64,000 bases of DNA from Trinickia fusca (GTDB lineage Bacteria; Pseudomonadota; Gammaproteobacteria; Burkholderiales; Burkholderiaceae), in assembly GCF_003628145.1 (NCBI RefSeq), contig NZ_RBZV01000002.1, positions 558,001 to 622,000 of the forward strand. The letters run 5' to 3'. This document shows, piece by piece, positions 19,785-27,920 of this stretch (positions within the stretch are counted from its first letter, which is position 1; every line of letters starts with the position of its first letter). Position numbers and translations under genes: made by a program. Below the pieces are notes generated by a model, which was not told where the DNA came from, did no database searches, and saw only the letters and a program-made list of their open reading frames with translations.

Positions 19785-20753
19785 ATGCAATCGGACGGCG
19801 ACTCCCACGACTCTCAAGACCCGCGCACCCGGCGCGATTTCCTCAAATGCATGGCCTGGGCCGGTGCCGGCACGCTGTGGTTCATGCGCGGCGGCATACT
19901 TCAGGCCCGCACGTTGACATCCGAGGCGGATGCCGGCAGCGCAGCCGGCGAAGCGGCCAACGCCACGTTCAGCTTCGTGCAGATCAGCGATTCGCACATC
20001 GGCTTCAACAAGGCGCCCAATCCCAATGTGACGGCCACGCTGCAAGCCGCGCTGGACCATATCAACGCACAGAGCGTACGCCCCGACTTCGTCATGCATA
20101 CGGGCGATCTCACGCATTTGTCCAGGCCCGACGAGTTCGATACCGTCGCCGAGCTCATGCGCGGCGTGCGCACGCAACGCGTGTTCTACGTGCCCGGCGA
20201 ACACGACGTCATCGGCGACAACGGTGCCGAGTTCTTCCGGCGCTTCGGCGAGAAAGGCTCCTCGGGCGGCTGGTACAGCTTCGATCATCACGGCGTGCAT
20301 TTCGTCGCGCTCGTGAACGTGCTCAATCTGAAAGCCGGTGGACTCGGCGCGCTGGGCACCGAGCAGCTCGCCTGGATGAAGAAGGATTTGGCCGGACTGT
20401 CCGCCGAAACGCCCGTCGTCGTCTTCGCGCACATGCCGCTCTGGCCGCTGTATCCCGCGTGGGGCTGGGGCACCGACGATAGCGCCGAAGCGCTGAGCCT
20501 GGTGAAACGCTTCGGCTCCGTCACGGTGTTGAACGGCCATATTCATCAGATTCAGCAGAAGGTCGAAGGCAACGTGACGTTCTACACGGCGCGCTCGACG
20601 GCGTATCCGCAGCCCGCGCCCGGCGTCGGCCCCGCTCCCGGACCGCTCAAGGAGGTACCACCCGACAAGCTCGCGAGCTATCTCGGCGTGCGCCAGGTAC
20701 GCCATGTCGCCGGCAGTCATACGCTTGCAGCCACCGACGAGGCTCTATCATGA
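19785..20753 (+). CDS. Tat-exported metallophosphoesterase
   Basis: This 322-residue calcineurin-like phosphoesterase begins with a twin-arginine signal (RTRRDFLKCMAWAGAG near residues 15-30), so it should be exported folded to the periplasm. Metal-binding motifs run in order: SDSHIG near 68, HTGDLTH near 105, GEHD near 145 (in place of the usual GNHD), AHMPLW near 220 and NGHIHQ near 250. The substrate is unknown. It overlaps the cupredoxin gene by 4 bases (ATGA), and both precede the ECF sigma/anti-sigma pair. Confidence 0.88.
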   Translation: MQSDGDSHDSQDPRTRRDFLKCMAWAGAGTLWFMRGGILQARTLTSEADAGSAAGEAANATFSFVQISDSHIGFNKAPNPNVTATLQAALDHINAQSVRPDFVMHTGDLTHLSRPDEFDTVAELMRGVRTQRVFYVPGEHDVIGDNGAEFFRRFGEKGSSGGWYSFDHHGVHFVALVNVLNLKAGGLGALGTEQLAWMKKDLAGLSAETPVVVFAHMPLWPLYPAWGWGTDDSAEALSLVKRFGSVTVLNGHIHQIQQKVEGNVTFYTARSTAYPQPAPGVGPAPGPLKEVPPDKLASYLGVRQVRHVAGSHTLAATDEALS

Positions 20754-21214
20754 ACGCGACCGTCCAATGCCCGCCCCGCGCGGCGACACTCCCGCTGCAC
20801 TGCGCGACACGCCTCAAGCGGACGCTACGCCTCGCCCAAGCGATGCGTTCGCGGCCCATCGGCATCGGCCGCACGCTCCTCGCGACCACGCTGATCGCCA
20901 GCGCGGCGCTGGCCGCGACACAGCGTGCGTATGCCGCCGGGCCCGAGCAGGTAGCAGCGGCCAATACCTATCGCGTCGAGATCCGCAACTTCGCGTTCGT
21001 CCCCGCCACGATAACCGTGCCGGCCGGTGCGCGCATCGAGTGGATCAATCGCGACGAGGAGCCGCACTTGATCGTCAGCACCACGGGCGCGTTCAAGGCC
21101 TCGCAAGCGCTCGATACGGACGATGCCTTTGCGACGACGCTCGCCAAGCCGGGCACCTATGCGTACTACTGTGGCATTCATCCGATGATGGTCGGCAAGA
21201 TCGTCGTGAGGTAA
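20750..21214 (+). CDS. Exported cupredoxin (plastocyanin/amicyanin-like)
   Basis: This 154-residue protein has a long N-terminal leader with a hydrophobic stretch (residues 40-60, ending near AYAAG) and a cupredoxin domain. The type 1 copper ligands are visible: a histidine in EEPHLIV near 109, and cysteine, histidine and methionine in YYCGIHPMMVG near 140-147. It would carry electrons or bind copper in the periplasm. Its start overlaps the metallophosphatase stop. The leader is longer than usual, so an internal start such as the methionine at residue 32 is possible. Confidence 0.88.
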   Translation: MNATVQCPPRAATLPLHCATRLKRTLRLAQAMRSRPIGIGRTLLATTLIASAALAATQRAYAAGPEQVAAANTYRVEIRNFAFVPATITVPAGARIEWINRDEEPHLIVSTTGAFKASQALDTDDAFATTLAKPGTYAYYCGIHPMMVGKIVVR

Positions 21215-21268
21215 AGCATGCGGCGGCGCGCGTGAATCGCGTGTTCGTGTGTGCCAGTAGGCGTAGTC

Positions 21269-21296
21269 GGGAATAAACTCGGCGCGTGACAGGTAT
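21269..21296 (+). promoter_or_regulatory. Putative ECF sigma autoregulatory promoter
   Basis: GGGAATA (21269-21275), 17 bases, then GTAT (21293-21296), 27 bases upstream of the ECF sigma gene start. It matches the site at 19678 in both boxes and in spacing. Confidence 0.6.
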
Positions 21297-21323
21297 CGCA
21301 ACGGTAACGCCTGGAGGGCCAGC

Positions 21324-21980
21324 GTGGCCGAGACCGACAAACACCCCGGACAGACGCACGACGACATCGCGCGCAGCCGCCGCTTTCAGCAGCTGGTTTT
21401 GCCGCATCTCGATGCCGCGTACAACCTCGCACGCTGGCTCAGCGGCAACACCAGCGATGCGCAAGACATCGTGCAGGAGGCGTTCATGCGCGCGTTTCGC
21501 TTCTTCGACAGCTTTCATGGCGACAGCGCTCGCCCGTGGCTGCTCGCGATCGTGCGCCGCACCTGGTACACGGAGTGCCGGCGGCGCACAGCCTCGCGCG
21601 AAGTCGCCGCATTCGAAGACGACTTCGACGATGAGGTCATCGAAGGCTGGAGCGAATATGCGGCCGACCCGGAAACGCTGCTGATGCGCGAGCAGGACGC
21701 GCGCCTCGTGCATGAGGCGTTGCAGCAGTTGCCCGTCGAATTCCGCGAAGTATTGATCCTGCGCGAGATCGAGGAGCTCAGTTATCGCGAGATCGCGGCG
21801 ATTGCCGATTTGCCGATCGGCACCGTCATGTCGCGCTTGACGCGTGCGCGGCGCAAGCTCGCCGCGCTGCTGTGCAAAGGGCACGAACCAGCGGCACGCA
21901 CTGCGTCGCCCCGCCCCGCCGGCAAGCCGGATTCGCCCGCCCAGGGCCCCATCGCCAGGGAGACGCCCGATGGACTGTAA
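21324..21980 (+). CDS. ECF-family RNA polymerase sigma factor
   Basis: This 218-residue sigma-70 family protein has region 2 (YNLARWLSGNTSDAQDIVQEAF near residues 33-54) and region 4 with its helix-turn-helix (LSYREIAAIADLPIGTVMSRL near 152-172). The C-terminal 35 residues are proline/alanine-rich and outside the usual domains. It overlaps the anti-sigma gene by 11 bases. It probably drives its own promoter and that of the metallophosphatase-cupredoxin genes. The inducing signal is unknown; copper or oxidative stress are plausible from the targets. Confidence 0.93.
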   Translation: MAETDKHPGQTHDDIARSRRFQQLVLPHLDAAYNLARWLSGNTSDAQDIVQEAFMRAFRFFDSFHGDSARPWLLAIVRRTWYTECRRRTASREVAAFEDDFDDEVIEGWSEYAADPETLLMREQDARLVHEALQQLPVEFREVLILREIEELSYREIAAIADLPIGTVMSRLTRARRKLAALLCKGHEPAARTASPRPAGKPDSPAQGPIARETPDGL

Positions 21981-22881
21981 GCAAGCACGGCCGCTCATCG
22001 ACGCCGACGTCGATCGCGAGCTGCCCCCGGCCGATGCCGAGCGCCTTGCGCAACATCTCGCGCAATGCGCCGACTGCCGCCATGAAAGCGAGGCCATACG
22101 CGCACTCGGCCACGCCGTACGCCAGACGCCCTATTTCCGCGCCCCCGAAGACTTGCGCGCGAGCATCCTGGCCGCGCTGCCCGGCGAGGCGGCCAACTCG
22201 CCCGACACGTCCGGCATATCCGACGCCCCGCCGCGACAATGGCAACGACCAAGCTACTGGGCCCGTTGGCGCGAGTGGATCGATCGACTCGGCTCACGGA
22301 CGCGCTCCGCGGCGCGAGGGACCCCTGGACCGCTGGCACCGGCGGGGATGCCCGCGTTCGGCCTCGGGGCGCTGGCCTCGATGACGGCCGCCGCGTGTGC
22401 CGTGGCCGTCGTCGCCACGTTGGCGGTGACTTCGCTCGGCCCCGCGCGCAACGATGCATTCGTCGACGAACTCGTCGCAAGCCACGTGCGGGCCGAGCTC
22501 TCGGGCCGCGACATCGACGTCGTCTCGACCGATCAGCATACGGTCAAGCCGTGGTTCAACGGCCGCCTCGACTATGCGCCCCCCGTCGAAGATCTTGCCG
22601 CAGCCGGCTTCACGCTGACGGGTGGACGGCTCGATTACGTCGGGCATCGCCGCATCGGCGTGCTCATCTACCGCTACCGCAAGCACGTGCTCGACGTCTA
22701 CGTGTTCCCGGGCGACGACCGCGCGGCTGCTGCTCCACCTGACCGGCTCGCACGCGACGGCTATGCGCTCGCGCGCTGGCACGATCGCGGCATGACCTGG
22801 TGGGGTGTCACCGATGCCGCGCCCGAGGTGCTCGCGAAGTTCGAAGCGGCGCTCAAGGCACAGCAACAAGATCGCGACTAA
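21970..22881 (+). CDS. Membrane anti-sigma factor with zinc-binding N-terminus
   Basis: This 303-residue protein has an N-terminal anti-sigma zinc motif (LAQHLAQCADC, H-x3-C-x2-C, residues 28-38) and a single transmembrane helix near residues 120-150, followed by a periplasmic domain of about 150 residues (PWFNGRLDYAPPVEDL, YRKHVLDVYVFPG). That is the layout of ZAS-type anti-sigma factors that hold the sigma factor at the membrane. ATG 21970 is chosen since the zinc motif then lies at the usual distance. The coupled position after the sigma gene supports the role. Confidence 0.9.
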   Translation: MDCKQARPLIDADVDRELPPADAERLAQHLAQCADCRHESEAIRALGHAVRQTPYFRAPEDLRASILAALPGEAANSPDTSGISDAPPRQWQRPSYWARWREWIDRLGSRTRSAARGTPGPLAPAGMPAFGLGALASMTAAACAVAVVATLAVTSLGPARNDAFVDELVASHVRAELSGRDIDVVSTDQHTVKPWFNGRLDYAPPVEDLAAAGFTLTGGRLDYVGHRRIGVLIYRYRKHVLDVYVFPGDDRAAAAPPDRLARDGYALARWHDRGMTWWGVTDAAPEVLAKFEAALKAQQQDRD

Positions 22882-22928
22882 AGCCGGCGCGCAAGGCGAT
22901 TTCTAATCCGTGGTTTGCAATGCCACAA

Positions 22929-22956
22929 CCGCACGGCCATTTATCGAGCCGTGCGG
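22929..22956 (+). terminator. Hairpin after anti-sigma gene
   Basis: A perfect 9-bp stem (CCGCACGGC at 22929-22937, GCCGTGCGG at 22948-22956) with a 10-base loop lies 47 bases after the anti-sigma stop. No T-run follows, so termination is probable rather than certain. Confidence 0.5.
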
Positions 22957-23084
22957 TGCGGCGATGATGCTCCCAAGCGACGCGCTCGCAGGCCCCACGC
23001 CCGACGATGCCAACGACGGCAAAAAACCGCGCGCCGCCCCTTGCCGCGCCCACCCGCGCGATCACAACGACAGGAGCGATCACC

Positions 23085-23471
23085 ATGACACCCGATACCA
23101 CCCTGCGCAGCCGCGGCCTCGAACTGCTCGACCAATTGCACGGCGGCCACGCTGGCGCCGCAATGGTCGCCGAGCTCGAAGACGTCTGCCCGGCCTTCGC
23201 CGACATGACGATCGACTGGGCCATCGGCTCGATCATGGACCGTCCGGGGCTCGACCTGATTACGCGCGAGCTCGTGCTGATCGCCTCCTGCGTGACGATG
23301 GGCCATGCGATGCCGCAGCTGCGCGCGCACGCCGAGGCCGCGCTGAAGATCGGCGCGACGAAGCAGCAAGTCGTCGAGACGATCCTGCAGCTGACGTTCT
23401 ATGCCGGGGGGCCGGCCGTACGCAACGCGCTCGTCGCGCTGAAGGACCTACTCGCGACGAAGCCGGAGTAA
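23085..23471 (+). CDS. Carboxymuconolactone decarboxylase family protein
   Basis: This 128-residue all-helical protein matches the CMD/AhpD family, with the core LVLIASCVTMGHAMPQLRAH near residues 60-80 and the following AALKIGATKQQVVE. It lacks the CxxC of AhpD peroxidases, having only one cysteine, so a decarboxylase-like or unknown role is more likely than peroxidase. AGGAG is present 8-12 bases before ATG 23085. It stands alone between the sigma module and the CoA-transferase. Confidence 0.82.
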   Translation: MTPDTTLRSRGLELLDQLHGGHAGAAMVAELEDVCPAFADMTIDWAIGSIMDRPGLDLITRELVLIASCVTMGHAMPQLRAHAEAALKIGATKQQVVETILQLTFYAGGPAVRNALVALKDLLATKPE

Positions 23472-23560
23472 GACGTCAAAGTCCCCATTCGTAAGTTGAT
23501 CCCTAAACGAAGCAGGCAGCAGCGCATTCATCGCCCAATCCAATAGAAAGCGTAGCGGCG

Positions 23561-23606
23561 CGCGCCATCCGAGAATCAAGCAGGAATTCGATTCACGGAT
23601 GGCGCG
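23561..23606. repeat. 17-base inverted repeat
   Basis: Arms at 23561-23577 and 23590-23606 are complementary over 17 bases with one mismatch, around a 12-base spacer. It lies between the CMD-like gene and the CoA-transferase genes, about 115 bases before the latter, so it could be a terminator-like structure or a regulator site. Confidence 0.6.
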
Positions 23607-23719
23607 TCTCTTCACGCGCTTTCGACAACTGTCATCTACAAGACAACCCGCCGCGCCACGAACTCCTAGACTGCCCACGCATGCAGAACAAAACGCCGGC
23701 AGGCGCCAAGGAGACGACG

Positions 23720-24490
23720 ATGCCCTACACGAACAAAGTCAAAACGATCGAGGATGCCCTTGCGCCGCTGCGTTCGGGGATGCGGCTCATGCTCGGTGAA
23801 TTCGTGGGCGCCGGTGAGCCCGCGCGCTGCATCGAGGCCCTGCTCGCGAGCGGCATCCAGGACCTCACGCTGATCGCGAACACGCCGGGGCTGCGGGGCG
23901 GCTTTCTGAAGGCTAAGCTGTTCGCCTCGGGCCAGCTCGCCGAATTCATCGGCACGCACGTGGGCACCACCGACGAATCGACGCAAGCCTATCTGACCGA
24001 TTCCGTGCGCGTGGCCGAGTTCTTTCCGATGGGCACCTGGGCCGAGAAGGTGCGAGCCGGCGCGATGGGCCTGGGCGGCGTGCTGGTGCCCGTCGGCATC
24101 GGCATCCTCGATCAGCCGGGCCTCTTTCCCGCGCGCGGCGCCCCCAAGGACAAGCTCGCGCTAGACGGCCGCGAGTTCTTCGTCGAGCGCCCGCTCACGG
24201 CCGACGTGTCGATCATCAAGGGCTGGCGCGCCGACACGTTCGGCAACGTCGAATTTCGCGGCACCGCACTTCAGAATCAGCGAGAGATCGCGATGGCGGG
24301 CCGCTATACGGTCGTCGAAGTCAACGAGATCGTCGAAGTCGGCGCGATCGCGCCCGAGCGCGTGGGCTGCCCCGGCGTGTTCGTCGATGCCATCGTGCAA
24401 GGCCTCTCGCTCGACGAGCAGCACGCGCTCTACAAGGCGCAATGGGTCAAGCTCGGCCGACTGCCGCGCGAAGAGGCCGCCGGCGTGTAA
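23720..24490 (+). CDS. CoA-transferase subunit A (3-oxoacid type)
   Basis: This 256-residue protein matches the alpha subunit of two-component 3-oxoacid/acetate CoA-transferases such as AtoD: LMLGEFVGAGEPARCIEAL near residue 22, LTLIANTPG, and AGAMGLGGVLVPVGIG near 115. The complex moves CoA between acyl-CoA and a keto acid or short fatty acid. ATG 23720 has GGAGACG upstream. The C-terminal 25 residues are longer than in AtoD. Subunit B follows after a 189-base gap containing a strong hairpin. Confidence 0.9.
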   Translation: MPYTNKVKTIEDALAPLRSGMRLMLGEFVGAGEPARCIEALLASGIQDLTLIANTPGLRGGFLKAKLFASGQLAEFIGTHVGTTDESTQAYLTDSVRVAEFFPMGTWAEKVRAGAMGLGGVLVPVGIGILDQPGLFPARGAPKDKLALDGREFFVERPLTADVSIIKGWRADTFGNVEFRGTALQNQREIAMAGRYTVVEVNEIVEVGAIAPERVGCPGVFVDAIVQGLSLDEQHALYKAQWVKLGRLPREEAAGV

Positions 24491-24580
24491 CGCACGGCCC
24501 TTGCCGTCATCGATCGATACCCCAAGAACCCTCGAAGCAGCGCTCGCGGTTGACGATCGAGCGCCGCATGGAAGTGCTGC

Positions 24581-24639
24581 GGGATGGGAGTAAGGCTCTG
24601 CATGGGATGGGAGTAGGTGCTGAAGCACCTACTCCCATC
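24581..24639. repeat. Repeat cluster with perfect 15-bp hairpin between CoA-transferase subunit genes
   Basis: GGGATGGGAGTA occurs at 24581-24592 and again at 24604-24615. The second copy starts a perfect 15-bp stem (24606-24620 with 24625-24639, loop TGAA) whose right arm holds the inverted copy TACTCCCATC. It falls between the two subunit genes and could weaken read-through or set mRNA stability between subunits. Confidence 0.8.
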
Positions 24640-24679
24640 GACACGCTGGAGCGCTAACCCTGGTCGACAGGAGATCACT

Positions 24680-25357
24680 ATGTTTGCACCCACGTATCTG
24701 GAAAACCCGAAACAGCGCATCGCCGCACGCTGCGCGAAAGAGCTCAAGGCGGGCGAAGTCGTGAACCTGGGCCTGGGCATTCCGACGCTGACGTCCAACT
24801 ACCTCGACCCTGACGCCGGCGTGATCTTCCACACCGAAAACGGCGCGTTCGGCTTCGGTGGCCGACCCAAGGCCAAAGAGCTCGACAGCGACCTCACGAA
24901 CGCCGGCACCGAACCGATCACGCTGCCCCCCGGCGCTGCGCTGATGGACCTGGCGACCTCGCTCGGCGCGATGCGCAACGGCTACATCGACGTGACGATC
25001 CTCGGCGCGCTGCAGGTCGATGCGCTCGGCAACCTGGCGAACTGGGCCTGCGATCGCGACGGCAAATGGTGGCCCGGCATCGGCGGCGCGATGGACCTCT
25101 GCTACGGCACGCCGAAGGTCATCGCCGCGCTCGCGCATACCGACAAGCATGGCCGCTCGAAGATCCTGCCGCACTGCACGCTGCCGCTCACGGGCCGCGG
25201 CTGCGTGAAGGTCATCGTCACCGAACACGCGGTATTCGACGTCACCGACGAGGGCCTCGTGCTGCGCGAAATCATCTCCCGTGCGACACTCGACGACGTG
25301 CGCGCCATGACGGCCGCGCCGTTTGCCGTCTCGATCCGCGAAGGAAATTCCCAATGA
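24680..25357 (+). CDS. CoA-transferase subunit B (3-oxoacid type)
   Basis: This 225-residue beta subunit carries the catalytic glutamate in TENGAFGFGG near residue 53, preceded by VVNLGLGIPTL near 28. This glutamate forms the enzyme-CoA thioester. AGGAGATC lies just upstream of ATG 24680; a frame to 24617 adds 21 residues through the hairpin and is unlikely. The stop overlaps the next gene by 4 bases, so this subunit, the DsbA-like protein and the Crp-like regulator appear to be coupled. Confidence 0.92.
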   Translation: MFAPTYLENPKQRIAARCAKELKAGEVVNLGLGIPTLTSNYLDPDAGVIFHTENGAFGFGGRPKAKELDSDLTNAGTEPITLPPGAALMDLATSLGAMRNGYIDVTILGALQVDALGNLANWACDRDGKWWPGIGGAMDLCYGTPKVIAALAHTDKHGRSKILPHCTLPLTGRGCVKVIVTEHAVFDVTDEGLVLREIISRATLDDVRAMTAAPFAVSIREGNSQ

Positions 25358-25992
25358 ACACTGCCGGACCCACCGAATGGTTCTTCGACTTCATCTCGCC
25401 GTTCGCTTATCTGCAGCTCGAGCAGTTCGACCGCCTGCCGGCAACGCTCGACATCGTGCCGCGGCCGATGGTGCTCGGCGCGCTGCTCAATCACTGGGGG
25501 CAAAAGGGTCCGGCCGAGATCGGCCCGAAGCGCGTGTTCACGTATCGCTACGCGCTCTATCGCGCGCAGACGCTGGGCATCACGTTGCGCATACCGCCTG
25601 CCCATCCATTCAACCCGATCAAGGCACTGCGGCTCGCGATCGCGATGGGCAGCTCGCTCGACGTGATCCGCCGCATTTTCCGTCACATCTGGCACGACGG
25701 GCATGAGGTCGGTTCTCCCGAAGGGTTTGCGGCGTTGTGCGAAGCGATGGGCTGTCGCGACGGCCTAGCTGACGTCGAAGCGCAGCAAGTAAAGGATCTT
25801 CTGCGCGCGAACACCGACCGCGCGATCTCGCTCGGCGTCTTCGGCGCACCAACGTTCGTGCTCGACGGAGAACTGTTCTGGGGTGAAGACGCTACCGGCA
25901 TGCTGCTGCACTGCCTGCGCGAGCCCGGCTGGCTCGCGTCTGACGAAGTGCGTCGCGTCAGCACCCTGCCGGTGGGCATTCAGCGTGCCTGA
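25354..25992 (+). CDS. 2-hydroxychromene-2-carboxylate isomerase / kappa-class GST-like protein
   Basis: This 212-residue thioredoxin-fold protein matches the DsbA-like HCCA isomerase family: EWFFDFISPFAYLQLEQ at residues 8-24 (serine in the position of the active-site cysteine), and GVFGAPTFVLDGELFWGED near residue 168. These enzymes use glutathione to isomerise ring-cleavage products in aromatic catabolism. It overlaps the CoA-transferase B gene by 4 bases and the regulator by 8. An aromatic-compound pathway is suggested, but the true substrate is unknown. Confidence 0.9.
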   Translation: MNTAGPTEWFFDFISPFAYLQLEQFDRLPATLDIVPRPMVLGALLNHWGQKGPAEIGPKRVFTYRYALYRAQTLGITLRIPPAHPFNPIKALRLAIAMGSSLDVIRRIFRHIWHDGHEVGSPEGFAALCEAMGCRDGLADVEAQQVKDLLRANTDRAISLGVFGAPTFVLDGELFWGEDATGMLLHCLREPGWLASDEVRRVSTLPVGIQRA

Positions 25993-26725
25993 AAAATACC
26001 CCGGCGACAAAAGCAAAGCGCCCTCGCCCGAGCCCGACGGCACGCGGCCCGGCATCGGCCGGGCGCGGCTCGCGCACATCGCGGCATGGTCGATCGATCT
26101 GCCCGACGATGAAGCGGACCGCGCGTGCGCAGGCATCATCGAGAAAGCTTACGCGCGCGGCGCCTGCATCTGTCCGAAGAACACCGTGCTCGAAAGCTGG
26201 ACCGGCGTGGTGTCGGGGCTCGTGAAGGTCGGCACCGTGTCGCGCGAAGGACGCAGCGTCACGTTTACGGGCGTGCCGGCAGGCGGCTGGTTCGGCGAAG
26301 GCACCGTGCTCAAGAACGAGCCGCGCCGCTACGACATCGTCGCGCTACGCCACACGCGCATGGCGTTCATGGGCCGCCCGACGTTCATGTGGCTCGTCGA
26401 AAACAGCGTCGTGTTCAACCGCTTCCTCGTCAACCAGCTCAACGAACGGCTCGGGCACTTCATGGCGCTGCTCGAATACGACCGCCTGCTCGACGCGACG
26501 CCGCGGCTCGCACGCTGCCTCGCCTCCCTGTTCAACCCGGTGCTGTACCCGGGCGGCGGCGACCATCTCGAGATCACGCAGGAGGAGCTCGGCCTGCTGT
26601 CGGGCATCACGCGTCAGGTCGCCAATCAGTCGCTGAAAGCGCTGCAAAAAGACGGTGTCGTGCGGCTCGAATATGGCGGCATCACCGTCGTCGACCTCGA
26701 GCGCCTGCGCAATTACGGCGCGTGA
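25985..26725 (+). CDS. Crp/Fnr-family transcriptional regulator
   Basis: This 246-residue protein has a cyclic-nucleotide-type sensor domain (GVPAGGWFGEGTVL near residues 97-110) and a C-terminal winged helix (EITQEELGLLSGITRQVANQSL near residues 195-216). I chose GTG 25985, which overlaps the isomerase gene by 8 bases; an upstream frame to 25883 runs through the isomerase in another frame and is unlikely. No FNR-type cysteine cluster is evident. It may regulate the CoA-transferase/isomerase genes before it. Confidence 0.87.
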   Translation: MPEKYPGDKSKAPSPEPDGTRPGIGRARLAHIAAWSIDLPDDEADRACAGIIEKAYARGACICPKNTVLESWTGVVSGLVKVGTVSREGRSVTFTGVPAGGWFGEGTVLKNEPRRYDIVALRHTRMAFMGRPTFMWLVENSVVFNRFLVNQLNERLGHFMALLEYDRLLDATPRLARCLASLFNPVLYPGGGDHLEITQEELGLLSGITRQVANQSLKALQKDGVVRLEYGGITVVDLERLRNYGA

Positions 26726-26762
26726 AGCGCGAAGCCCAAGGTCCTGCGCATCGCACGCTGGC

Positions 26763-27920
26763 TCACGCCGAGACGAGTCCGTCGAGCGGCTTCGTACCGG
26801 CCACCCCAGCGAACAGCGCCGCAGCCGTGCGATGCGGGTCGAGCCCGAACGTCGCGCCGGCCGCGCCCGCGATGACGGCATCGAGCGACGTAGTCGGCTT
26901 CAGGTCGCGGCCATCGTACAGATCACCCGTGCGCAGGCCCGGCCAGTCGCCGAGCACGCGTCCCCCCGCCACGGCGCCGCCCATCAGCATCGCCACCGAA
27001 CCCGTGCCGTGGTCGGTGCCGCCCGTGCCGTTGGCTGCGGCCGTACGACCAAACTCGGTCGCCACCAGCACCGTCGTCTTGTCCCACACCGGACCGAGCC
27101 CTTCGGCGAGCGCCTTCAGCATCGTATCGAGCGCCTTCAGCTGATTGCTCAGACGCGCGTTCTGCGCGCTGTGCGTATCCCAGCCCCCCGTCTCGATCAT
27201 CGCGATGCGCGGCCCGTCGTCGTGCGCGAGAAAGCCGGCGGCGAGCTTGCCGACGCTGGCCGGGTCCTGGCGCGCGCCCGCCTCGCCGGCCATGCCGCGC
27301 GCAGCCATCGCCGACGCCCACAGCGGGCCGAGCTGCGCATCGTGTTCGTAGAGCTGGCCGACCCGCAGCAACAGATCGTCAGGCGCCGCGGGCAGCGCCG
27401 ACGGCGCGTAGGACGCCACTTCGACCTTGCCGCGCAGCGCCATCGGCACGGTCGGCGCGAAGGCGATCGCCTGCGCACGACTCGCCGGCAAGAGCGCGAC
27501 GAGTCGGTTCAGCCAGCCGTCGTGCGTCTGATACGGCGCGCTGCCGCCCGTCTCGAGCACGTTCTGGCCATCGAAGTGCGAACGGTCGCGGTACGGCGTG
27601 GCGACCGCATGCACGAACAGCGCTTGTTTGGCCTCATAGAGCCGGGCCGTCTGCGCGAGCGACGGATGCAGCGCGAACGTGCCGTCGAGCTTGAGCGCCG
27701 TCGAAGCGTCGATCGCGAGCGGGCCGCGCAGCGTCGCGTAAGCCGGCTCCGCATAAGGCACGACGATGTTCAGGCCGTCGGCTGCGCCGCGCTGAATGAC
27801 GAAGACGAAACGCCGGTCGGTGGCGACATTCGCGAACGCAATGCGCGGCGCGACGAGCATGGCGCCTGCGCCTGCCGCCGAGACCGTCAGGAAGTGGCGT
27901 CGGGACATCATCGTCTTCAT
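26763..27920 (-). CDS. DUF1501 protein, Tat-exported
   Basis: This 385-residue protein opens with a twin-arginine signal (MSRRHFLTVSAAGAGAM) and belongs to the DUF1501 family, related to sulfatase-type alkaline phosphatase superfamily proteins: RRFVFVIQRGAADGLN near residue 35, ATEFGRTAAANGTGGTDHG near 300. Function is unknown. It overlaps the DUF1800 gene by 4 bases; the two families are nearly always paired, which implies a shared exported complex. Confidence 0.9.
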   Translation of the reverse strand: MKTMMSRRHFLTVSAAGAGAMLVAPRIAFANVATDRRFVFVIQRGAADGLNIVVPYAEPAYATLRGPLAIDASTALKLDGTFALHPSLAQTARLYEAKQALFVHAVATPYRDRSHFDGQNVLETGGSAPYQTHDGWLNRLVALLPASRAQAIAFAPTVPMALRGKVEVASYAPSALPAAPDDLLLRVGQLYEHDAQLGPLWASAMAARGMAGEAGARQDPASVGKLAAGFLAHDDGPRIAMIETGGWDTHSAQNARLSNQLKALDTMLKALAEGLGPVWDKTTVLVATEFGRTAAANGTGGTDHGTGSVAMLMGGAVAGGRVLGDWPGLRTGDLYDGRDLKPTTSLDAVIAGAAGATFGLDPHRTAAALFAGVAGTKPLDGLVSA

